Shown here: positions 46,901-58,900 of the stretch, one piece after another
How the letters are laid out: each line of letters begins with the position of its first letter
How positions within the stretch are numbered: position 1 is the first letter of the stretch
Assembly (NCBI RefSeq): GCF_000003815.2
Contig: NC_049979.1
Location: 24,639,881 to 24,703,880, forward strand
DNA from: Branchiostoma floridae
Lineage: Eukaryota; Chordata; Leptocardii; Amphioxiformes; Branchiostomatidae
Length of the DNA stretch: 64,000 nt
Reading direction: 5' to 3'
Translations under genes and position numbers: made by a program
The notes under the pieces: generated by a model
What the model saw: the letters and a program-made list of their open reading frames with translations, nothing else
Told to the model about the DNA's origin: nothing
Database searches by the model: none

Positions 46901-49900
46901 ATCATAGGACAGTGAACTGCTGATCGGGCAAGTGGATGTTCACCATACTTGTTTCATTGGGTTAATGTGATTTTTCAAACTCACATCATAATATAAGGCA
47001 AGTTGTTTTCATGTCTAATATTTCGAAAAATAGTGAATTGTGTGCAAAAATCCAGGGGAAATGCGTACAGAAAACCTGAACTTCAATATCTAGGGGGTCC
47101 CTGGGTAGTAAAACCTCAATTTTGGAGAAAACAAATAAACGCACTGTCCAAAATATGCACTTACAGGTACTTAGATTGAAGCCACTTATTAGGAAAAGCA
47201 AATTTTCCCAGGATAATATATTGATAGAAATAGAGAGGGGCAGGTACAAAAAAATGTCCGCTGACGAGAAAACATGTAAATACTGTTCAGGGAAAGCAGT
47301 GGAAGATGAACTACATTTCATTTGTCAATGTTCCCATTACAATTCCGAAAGAAAGATTTTATCCCCTTACCGACCAACAAAAAACAATCTTCTTGCTTAA
47401 GTCGTCCAACTCCTTTATATATGAAAATGTTGGACAATTCATCTCCCACTGCATACGGAAAAGAAGTCAAACCCATCAAATAGCTAATAAGTAGAAATAG
47501 ATTAGACATTATTTCCCTTTTGATTTATCTTTAAATATCATTTTCCTTCTTATTATATATAGAATACAACATGGTGTATTCCGTATCACCCGAGGTACCA
47601 GCCCGACCGCGGGTCGGATCGCACGACGGCCAAAGGATTTATTAATAATATGTCATACCCACCTGAGAAAACCAGTGTTGATGCGAAATGCGCTTGAAGT
47701 TGAACAAATTTGTTGCCCTCGAAAAAAAAGCGTTGCAACAGTAATGTTTCAAACGTCCGAATCAGGTATTCGAACTTTCAATGGCGCCGTACTCGGCCCA
47801 CTCGAAACAGTTTGATTTATTCGAATGGAGCCCGTGTGATAAGCCCGTGCCGTACGGAAAGTTATCAGCCGGTCCGGAACACCCGTATCGAACGTTTTCG
47901 CGTCACAGGTATGACATAAGATTAAGTATACCACTACCCAGTGACTGATGATACCACTAATACTTTACTTTGTATGCAATTAGCCCTTGGGCATGAATTT
48001 GCAATAAAGGTTATAAAAAAAGGTAATAAACAAGTTCATAGTGATAACTTTTTGGCAATCTCTGATAGTGCAAATTCATTGAAAATGCATGAAAAACAAA
48101 AAACACATTGCCGTTGTCATGGACCAGTACAAAAATGCTTCGCTGGCAACTAACTGCCCAAGGAACATAAACACACAGCCCAAGGAACATAAATAACACA
48201 GCCCAAGGAACATAAACAACACAGCCCACAGGCTTTTCAGGAAATTAAGTAAAAGAAGAAATCTCTGCTCAGCTTTAACAATCTCCAAGCAATGGGAAGC
48301 AAATAGATACATCAATAAAATTAAAAGTTAGGGAGACAAATCACGCACTTCCTGCATAAAAAAGCATATTACCAAAGCTTCCGCCCATCTTCCACCCTTA
48401 AGCTCAGATTCAAGTTTACCTCATTGCCCTCTCTTCTATTAACCTTGACCTCTTTACTTTGATGTGCAATGTCAAAGAACCAAGAAAACATATCGGTGTG
48501 CCCTTAGCACTCAATCAGCTCACACGTACCTGTAGGTCATGGCCTCTATAAGGACAGGTCTGTTTTCATTGACAGCAAGTTCCCGGGCAGCTTTGACGGC
48601 ATTGTAAACTGCAAATGCATCGTTCCCATCCACGCGGAGAGTAGCCATACCGTAACTTGGCCCTCTTGCAGCTGTTGTAAATGTTCAAGAACAAAATGTG
48701 ATATTCTAGGAGAAGTTTTGAATTGAAAATAATTCATTATATTTATTGAGAATGAGTACATTTTTAACTTATGAGACAATGGGATATCCACTTAACTGCT
48801 CATAATGTTATCAGCAATCAGCAGTACAGTAATAAGAAAATCTCAATCTTTACTCATCAAATCAGCATTGCAGAGTTACCCCTGTGCAGTAGTACCTCTG
48901 AAAGCCGTTGATCTTACAGAATGGAGTAAAATCATGTTATATAATAACTAAACAAAGTAAGCAAGATATGAACAAAAAAACACTTAAGCATCAGTCAATG
49001 ATTTGTTATTATACTGATAGAATGGTGTTGGATGGAATTGCGCAGTCTAGAGGTCCTAATGCTTTTGGGACAGAGAACTTTGCAGTGACTTCCCAGTGAC
49101 TAATAAGAAAAACCAAAAACTATAATGAGAGAGACACGTTTGTGAAGATTAGACATCCAGGTATCGTTAACATTGAAGAAGAATCAATCTTTACTTCTGG
49201 ATACTTTATTTTTATACAGACGTTTTAAAAGGCATCCACCTTTCTTCCTCAGTGAAATAAAAATGAACAAGATAAACAATTTCTCGGAGCAAAGAATAAT
49301 TCGTATGTTCTAAATAAACAAAAATGAGAGAGAATAATCCTTACTAAAAGAAACTATCGGTATAAGCATTGTCCCATGTCATAACCGGCATACACAAGAA
49401 ACAAGCAAATGCATCAAATGAGAATCTGATGATATCTCAGAAAATAAAAAAAAAGAAGTTTTCCTCACCAATCCCATCCCCCCTGTACTGCTCAGAAGTC
49501 GGCGTTGAGATGGCATATCCATTGTTTCGACTGACAAGAGACAGAAAAAGGTCAGGTCTGTGGCCACTTCAGATAGGATTTTATTTCCACCTGTTTATGT
49601 ATGGATCGTAATCAGCTATATGCAATATGTATGGCGCTAGTTTTACTGTCAATACACATGCAAGTTGCAGCGACCGTGTTCCAGACTGTTAGTTACCTCG
49701 CAAATTTCTGCCATTTGGGGAAATTTTTCTACCTAAAAACTCAGATCATAAGGCAAGCAAAGTTAGATGTGTTGTTTTTATGTGTTGTTTTTTTTCTTGT
49801 GTGAATGAATTATTCTTCTGACGCACTGCCAATAAGCGAAATGAATCAAGGCCACTCGGTCGGCAATTTGCACCAGGCTGACATGTCAAATATAAAAATT

Positions 49901-52900
49901 GTAATTCAAAACGTCTTATTTTCTCGCAAGAACAACATTGGTGGGGAAAATCCAAGCTGTTTCACCGAAAAATAATGAATTGTGTGCAAAGAGCCCTGGG
50001 AAATATGGGCAGGAAAACCTAAACTTTAAATATTAAGTAGGTCCATGGGCAAAGGCCCAAATTTGAATACAATAAGGTACCATCCAAAATAGGTACAAGA
50101 ATTTGGAGCCCATAGTTTATTTGGGAGAGGAGAGGCAGTGAAAATTTGTCAACGGGATAAGTGGCCAATCTTTTATTGAAATTGGGGAAAAAAGGACCGC
50201 TGAATCCAAGAAGTAACGAAAAAAATTGGTGTATGTTGCTGAATATTACTGAGGTTGAGCAACTTGTTGATTGATAATAATATCTCACACGATGTTGCTC
50301 TTGCTGTGGTCACTGGTGGTGGTGAAGATCTTAGCTTTAGTGTGTCTAGCACAACTACACATGCTGTTGTTATCAAGCATTATTTGAACAAGTAGTTCAG
50401 GTACAGGTACATGTCCAAGACCTGTACTTTTTTTTGTAACTCTATATATACCTGTACTTAGAATTTGTTACAGTGTAGATCTAGAGTCAGTTAAAACTCA
50501 GAGATGTATTTTTTGATGATTAGTAAACAACTTGTGTGAGAGAGATAATTTATGACATGCCCACCAGAAGAAAATTATAGGGCATTCCAGGGTTGCAGCA
50601 AAGTTGAAGGCTGCATGTGCATCTCCTTCACTAGCAGCTCCATCCCCAAAGTAACAGATCACACACAGTCTCTTCCCCGACCTCTTCAGTGCATATGCTG
50701 CACCAGATGCTAGAGAAGACACAGGAAAAAATTTATATCATATTCTAATATATAAATCATATTCTAATATGCCTAACAAAAAAAAGTTTAGGAACTTGAT
50801 TTTGATCAATCACATCTAAGAGTAAGAGGACCTAGGAGCAGCTATGAACGACCGAACGCTATGGAGAGATATTGTGCAACACCTTACCCCGCCCGGCAGG
50901 GACGACAGATGATGATGATGAAGAGCCGTTACCATATTACCGCCATTAAGATGCTGAATTGCGCATTTTAGACATACACATGTACTTCATACATGTGAAA
51001 AATCTAGCTTAAAGAAAACAAGCGGCTAAGAGAAGTCTTATCATACAAAGAATGAAACAGACAGAAACAAAAATTCACATCACACAAGACAAAGTATTAA
51101 AAGAATGCAGTCGTGGATAGACAGATATGGGAGATGTTTTCAAGTACATGAATTTAAAAGGCGAGTGAAATATGGGATGGGGCTGTTTGTATAGCGGTTA
51201 GTTTTTGCCAAAGGAATACAAAGTTGGTTCGCACCTTTTAGGTTTCTAGCATGGATTTCCGAACAGGTTGGGGTAACCAGCTTCTAAAGGTAGGAGAACT
51301 AAGCAGGGAATTGGCAAACTTAAAGCCTCCGTCACAAGAATCGTACGATTGACTGTGATGGGGGTTTTATACCTGGCATAGGCGCAGTACGTCGTAAGTC
51401 GGGGAAGAATCGGAAGCAGTGGTTTAAATATATAAAGCCGTGGTCACAAGGATCGTAGTGCATCGTACGATGAGGTCATAAGAGCGTATCTGTGTCAATT
51501 GCAGGTGAATCATAGTGAATCGGGGAGCCTCCTATGACGAAAATAGAGCTGAAATGGATTTTGAACATGTTCAAAATTTCTCCATCGTCGTACGATTTTT
51601 ATTGCCCCCATATCAGGCTTCATTACGGCCATTTTTCTCTTCGCCAAGAAGAGTATGAGATTGCTTGACTTGGGTCTGTATGTAGGTCAACAGCATATAA
51701 CTCGAGAAATTGTGGATGGAACTTTGTGATTTTTGGTAGGTGTGTAGCAGTTGTCGAAAGGAATGCCAAGTTTGAAAACGGTTTACCTGGCGTTTTCCTA
51801 CGGTACTGCAGCGAGCTTGGTATGTTTTTTGCGGTTTGTTTTTGGCAGCATAAGTCAAAATCTAGCTGGGCGATTTTCACGAAACTTGGTAGGTGTGTAG
51901 CGGTTTTGGAGAGGAAGGTCAAGTGCAAAAATGGTTTACCTGGCTCTTACCTATGGTGCTGTAGCGGGATTTGTATGTAAGTGCGTTTGTCTGTAAGCAA
52001 GATAACTCGAGAACCCTTGAATGGATCCTGATTATATTTGTTAGGTGGATTGGGGTTAGGAAAACGAAGGTCAAGTTCGATAATGGGCACCCTAGTGGCT
52101 GCCTAAGGTACTGCAGCAAAACTTTTAATTTTGGCACTTCGTGTTCTGGACATGCTGTGGTCATGATTTTTGAGTGGCAGATAGCCCTTGAAACAGAGAG
52201 TAAGTGCTGTGAGTTTGGACCCCCTAGCGGCTTTTTGGGAACTGCAGGCACCGATTTCCGTTCAAACTTTGGACGAGGATAACTTGAGAACGTGTAAACA
52301 GATCATCAGGATTTTCGGTATGTAGATAGACTGAGTGATGACTTATACAATGTAATACTAATTATGCAAATCAGTAGCTTATTTGCATAATTAATGAGGA
52401 AAGTTCATAAATCCATGCCAACAGCATATAACTCAAGAAGCTGTGTATGGATTTTCATGATATTTAGTATTTAAGTAGCGGCTGCGGAAAGGAAGGTTGT
52501 GTACGAAAATAGTTGACGTAGCATTTTCCGTTAGGACGGTAGCGGGCCGAGTGTGTGCGTCCTTTTGTTTGTGGAATGCATAACTCGAGAAGCCTTGAAA
52601 AAATCCTGATGATATTTGGTAGGTGGGTAGGGGTCAGGAAAACGAAGATAAATTATGATAGTGGGCCCCCTAGCGGCTTCCTAAGGTACTGCAGCAAAAC
52701 TTCTTAACAGAAATAAACTGTGCTCTATATATCTCATTTTGACCTATATCTATGGACACAGCTATTATACAGATGGTTTGCTGGAGGACGCCCTTACACT
52801 GGGGACAAAGTCTAAATTGACAAGCATGAAATTCTGATTGACCAGGGATGCTACCAGGTCATCTGTCAGGTCACAGTCTGGTTTTGGTAATGTTTGTGTG

Positions 52901-55900
52901 TTTGTGAGGAACAATAAGACCTTAAAGTCTTAAATAAAGGCATGATTATTTGGCGAAGAGATGGGTTCGTTGAACTCTAGTTTTCTACTGATGAAGTTAA
53001 AGATTCATAAATGTTTAGCATGTGGTCATGGTTCTAGTTTCCCCTGATATGCATGGTCAATGTTGACGAAAAAGGAAACTATATCAGTTACAACTGTTCA
53101 CTGTAGCAACCCGAGAACAAGCGCCCGTAGAAGAGCCTGCCTTCAAGGCAATGTTTTCCACGTGGCAGATTCAGTATCACACACAGGTGATGCATGCAAT
53201 TATTAGATGGCTACATACTCGTGGGTTCATAATTAGATCAGATCTCATCTCTCGCCTGTCTCGGGTCAGTTTACCATAACCGTATAACTATGAGGAAAAC
53301 TCGAACAGAAAGGCAGGCTTATGATATACTGTTTATGATATGATTTTTGTCTAATGGCATTTTTTCTTGATAGCATATCATCACAAAAATAGCAAAATAT
53401 GATTTTCGAAAAAGCCTGACTCGTAGAGCCGGCAAGAAAGCCGATATAACCATGCTTGTGCTTGATTTGAACCTATGTTTGTGAGACTCATGATGTTATG
53501 GTTTCTTTTGATTTAGTTTTTTCAGTAAAAGACATCATAGGAAAGTATTCAACAGCTAGGTCCACATTTGCTTGGTTAAAGAAGCACAAAAGCGGCAGGT
53601 GGCTATTCAGAAGAAATACAAGTGAAAAATCGTACGACGCTGGAAAAATTTTGAACATCATCCGATGCTCTGCGATGGCTAATTTTGATTACGATTTAGC
53701 TGCAATTCACTGCGATCATCGTGCGATGTGCGGAATATGCCATCGCAAGGACGTCGTACGATTCTTGTGACCGGGGCTTAAGGCTAAGTTTTTCCTCCTG
53801 TTTTCTAAGGAGGGGACACATAAATATAGCTTCGCTACAACACGGGGCCAAGAATAATTCTCAGGGCACGCTTTTGTATTTGCTCGATCTTCATGGATTG
53901 CAGTACCGTGACTCCAAACTGGTGCAGCGTACTCTTAAGTAGGCTGTATGTAACCCTGATAGAATTCAAGGGAGTCCAAAACGCTTAAATATTTTCAGCC
54001 AAAAAAGTTATGAACTTGCCTTTTGTGTAACGATGTCGATATGTTTGTTCAAACTTAGATAGTCAGAGAACCATAGGCCAAGTATGCATGCTTCCATGTA
54101 TTCAAGGGGCGTGTCATTAAGTGAAATTGTGGGGGGCCGGGGGACAGTCTTTCATAAATGTCATCATTAGTAGCTTACATTTCTTACCGTTTAGGAGCAT
54201 AACATTTTCTGCCGCCCAGCCATTTTTGACGCCCAGCCATAATAGCTGTACTTACGAGGCATGCTTGGCACCCATGAAATTTCACAACTTGAAAACACCC
54301 ACGAAACTTGAACGGGCGTGTGCCATTTTACAAAACACCAGGAAACCTTTCATATCCATTGATCATGCCCAGGGGTGCCTAAGCATTTGCACGAACCCTA
54401 TGAAATTCGTACGAATATTATGTGATACACACGAATCACTATGCGAAAACGCACGAATATTATGAAATTCGCATGAATCACTATGCAAAAACGCACGAAT
54501 ATTATGAAATTCGCACGAATCACTATGTGATTCACATGAACCTTATGAGATTTGCACGATCCTTATGCGAAATTGCGCAACCACTGCTGGGGTCACGTGA
54601 CAGACGGAGCGGGATTTTCAAGATGGCGGCTTCGATCGGCGACGACGGAAAATACGATGTAACACGCCGAAATGAAGCAAAACAGTAGCTCACAGGCTAT
54701 CAAATACATCTTTGCGACGGTAAATGTCCATTCCATGCCTTGAAATATAAATATCACGGGTAGAAACGCTCAAAATCATGCCTCCTCCCGGCCGCCGTTT
54801 TTGGATAAGGATCGTGCAAATCTCATAAGGTTCGTGTGAATCACATAGTGATTCGTGCGAATTTCATAATATTCGTGCGTTTTTGCATAGTGATTCGTGC
54901 GAATTTCATACTATTCGTGCGTTTTCGCATAGTGATTCGTGTGTATCACATAATATTCGTACGAATTTCATAGGGTTCGTGCAAATGCTTAGGCACCCCT
55001 GATGCCTAAGTTTTATTTCCAATGGATATGCATACAGTAACTCAATGCTTGTTCCAAGTGCTATGCATAAGGGTTCCAAGGATTACGCATATCTTTTTTT
55101 TTACTAGGTAAGAACTATTTTCCGCTATGAAAATGTGTCTACCTTGGGGCATCTGAGTTCCTAGTGGTGATGAGATAGTGACAAAGTTTAGCTCCTTTGA
55201 ACCATAGTGAACAGGCATCTGGCGACCTCTCCCAGCATCCTCTGCATTACCATAACACTGGTTCATGAACTGGTCCAGAGTGAACCCCCGGTACATCAGC
55301 ACACCTAGAGAGGGCACAGAAGTAGCAAATTCTAAAAATGTGGCCATGGCTAGTTGAAAATCTTTATTCACAGAATCAACATTATAATCAGGATCAAAAT
55401 TTTTAAAAGCAGCCTCCGGTGGGTTGCTTTTCTTCCTTTTTGCCGGTTATAATTTATATACCAGTTCTGATTACCTGCATGTAATGCAGGCATACATGTA
55501 ATTTTCAGTAGCATTTGGGAGTGTGTGGAAGCGGCTTTTTTGGCAATATATCTCCAGGACGGATTGTGCGATAGCGATGAATGTTGGTACATGGGTTGGT
55601 GGTGATGGCCTGATGCTCAGTTTTGATTTTGGACCTCCTGGTTTGATTTTGGACCATCCCTGACCCTTAGGAGGTTGATTGAGGAGGATGTTGGTCTCCA
55701 AGGCAGGGACCTCATGTTTGTCATGTGCGACTGAATCATCTGGAGGGACTTCATAGTGTCACCAGATGGATGACTGAACTGAACTGGTGTTTGAACTTGA
55801 CACTGCAGGTTACCTTTTGTGTCTGTGTGTGTGTGTGTGGGGGGGGGCATTTCTGGTGCTGTACATTGTTTGTTAGGGAGGACTCTGTGTAGAACTCAGC

Positions 55901-58900
55901 AGTACACAGTACCCCAACTTGCATCACAAAGGACAGTAACTTTTCCTATGGCGTTTTCTCACCATAGGAAACTATGCAAACATGATTTACATTTGAGCAA
56001 GTTTTGCATACGATCCTTGGAGTTGTATTTGAATATAATTGTAGAATAAACATTCCTTAATTCATAATAAAAATGTAAGATGTTTTTACTAAATCACAAA
56101 ACCCACTCTTTAAACAGAACATGGGTCAGTTCATTATCCACTGCCTTCAATGAAGTCAAACCCCACAATGTTTAAAGTTAAACATACTAATACTAGTAAT
56201 AGTATGTTGTCCATTAGTTTACATTTCAAATTGATACTGCACAAGCAATAATCTAATAATTATCTATGGGCAGAATTTTGCAAATAAATATTTGTAAGAC
56301 TGGTTACCAAACAGAAAGAAGAAATGGTGTACCTGCTTCCCTGTACTGCCCAAACACAACGTCCCCGGGGTTGAGTGCTGCAGCACTGCCCATGTGGGTG
56401 GCCTCCTCCCCATAGTTGGTCATGTAGAAGGAGATCCTGCCTTGTCTTTGGGACTCGTACAGGATGCGGTCCATGGTATTCAGCAGAGTCATCTTGTGGT
56501 ACATGTCGTAAACTGCTTCCTTAGACAACTGTTTTTCAGGACATTAAAAAAGACACAACAAGCATGTTACATATTGTTCTCTATACCAACTGCACTATGG
56601 CAGTTAATGTAAAAAATACATACAGAACAGATATTCTATGGCATTCATACAATACGCAACTAAGATTAGTAAGAAGCAATTTGCAAAACTTATGGAATTC
56701 ATAAAAGCCTAACAGAAATCATGGGAATACATAGTATTACTATACTTACTAATTATATAATTTGTTGGATGAGCACTTAAATCTAGCCTGGGTACCATCT
56801 TATTTCTACCGGGGCTCCATACACTCACTTCCCTAAAAAAATATTTTTTTAGGGAAGTGAGTGTAAGGAGCCCCGGTAGAAATAGGATGGTACCCAGGCT
56901 AACTTAAATCATGACATGAGCCATAAATTTAAGAAAGCAGCCTCAGGACTTCCATTTCTTGATTGTAAGTTACCGAACAATATTTACTGGAGGTTGTAGG
57001 ATCTGGTGCAAAGCATGCCCATTTCTTTTCCATTTTTCCATGGCCCTACCCCCTGTGCCCCTGTGTACTACCACACTCTGTTAGTTTCTAGTGAGGACCA
57101 ATCATATCGCTATAACTATATATAGTACTAACAGGTCGCCTACAACTAATTAATAGTGAATCAACCAATGCATCGGTGTCTGAGACTGTCTCAAATTAGG
57201 GGTGCATAATTTGATTGGGGTGCAAATTTTATTCGAGAAAATACCGTAGTTCAGTTCAATCAACTGTCGGTATACTGTCGGTATTTTGGGGCAGCATCAA
57301 AACATAAACTCCAACACTGGAAGAGACAGTCGCTAGACTTGAGGATGTTATGTGCAGCCTCCAATTAAAAACCAAAATAAAAACAGGGTTGTGGAACATC
57401 CCATCCAAAGGACTGAGCCTGTAACCCTTTTATTTAGTTTTAAGCAAGTCAGGTTAAATAGCGACACTTACATACAACAAATGTAGTTTGGAAGTTTGAT
57501 TTGAACTGTAGACCTAGACTAGAACACACCTTTGGGTCCTGATCAGCCTCAATAATCTTTCCTTGTCTGTCCAGTACTCTGTACACAGGGATGCCATTGT
57601 AAACATCAGGGGTGATGAATTCCAGCTTCTTGGTAAACTCTGACCTAGAACCAGGAAACTGTGGCTTGTCTTCTTCTAGGTCCAGGGTCTGAGAACTCAT
57701 TTGCTGGGAAACAAAAAACATCAGAAACTCAAGCATGCAGGATTGGTTTATAGCTTAGTTATTCCTGCAAGGAGGCTTACCTCCTCACAGAACAAGAGAT
57801 CGTAGACCTCAGAACTGCAGGAAATGCTAGGGTGTTTGTAGACTTGTGTAATTTCTGGAAGCTCAGCGCCAAGCCTGCAGCTGCTTACGATGGTGCCTCA
57901 AACATTGTGGTTGGAGGAACCGTGTGTGGAGGAATGTGATGTTTTCTGATAAGAGTAGGTTCTCTCTTCGGCAGTTGAATGGCTGAATCAAAGTGTGGAG
58001 GCGACAAGGAGAACGCTACGCTAAGTTTTGCACGGATTTGGTGACAGCATTTGGTGGAGGCAGCGTCATGGTGTGCACATGTGGGGGGGTATAACCACCA
58101 GGGGAAAGACAAGGCTTGTCATCATCCCAGGTAGCCTCAATGTAGAGGGATATAGGGACACTATTCTCAATCCTGTGGCAATCCCTTTACAAAAATCATA
58201 ATTTGTAACATTGTATTTCATAGGCGGTTGGTCTATACGAATAGTACGGCGTGTATTAGGGAAAGACCATCTCTCATACCCTGTCTCAAATCGACAATGT
58301 GTGCGTTACCAGGGCGCAGAATTTGTGGGAAATCCTGATTTAGCTGCTAGTTAATGCCACAGTGCACCGGGGATGACATAGGTGGCGCCTATAGGGGCTG
58401 CCACACATGAAACCCGCTCCTTTCACTATGTATGCAATACTCAAAGTTTTTATAATTTTAGTCTATGTATGTGAGGATTGTATGTATGAATGTTCCCCTG
58501 ACCGTGCAGAACCTTTTCGTGCTAATTTGGACCCGATTTCTTCAAGTTTGGACCGTTTTTTGATATAACGCTTGGACACCATCCTAGCTAACACAATGGC
58601 TTCTCGGTCAAGAGCTGTTTTCCAGTACTCCTTATATTACTTGTGGCATTTGAAGAAGGCATCTGCCCCAATCTGTTCTGAAATCAAGAACCAACTTCTC
58701 AACCTCGGACTCTCAATCAATCAATCAATCAATCGTTCGCATGCATAATTTGTTGATGCGTGGCGGCTACAGACATTTCAGACAGTTCTCGCCACGTTGT
58801 TCTGCACTGGGCGTAGACAGTTCACCAGAGACAGGTAGTGCTGCTTCAACCATCTGCGAACATTCAGAACTCTAAAGCTAAATCAGGTACTTCCCCCTCT

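Larger units (their letters stand above)
51322..53780. mobile_element. About 2.46-kb element with GTCACAAGAATCGTACGA inverted ends
   Basis: GCCTCCGTCACAAGAATCGT at about 51324 is inverted at about 53752-53778 (CGTACGATTCTTGTGACCGG). A third related motif (GCCGTGGTCACAAGGATCGT) lies inside near 51437. TTA/TAA occurs at the edges, but no exact duplication is clear. The interior holds the ~150-bp tandem units (51640-52700). A small frame at 53498-53770 has no recognised domain. It lies in BCKDHA intron 4. Confidence 0.65.

Noticed and set aside
51623-52282. Tandem ~50-codon repeat protein on the plus strand at 51700-52280
   Set aside because: The frame shifts between units and contains stops, and relatives at other loci do not keep it. 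Treated as a DNA repeat.
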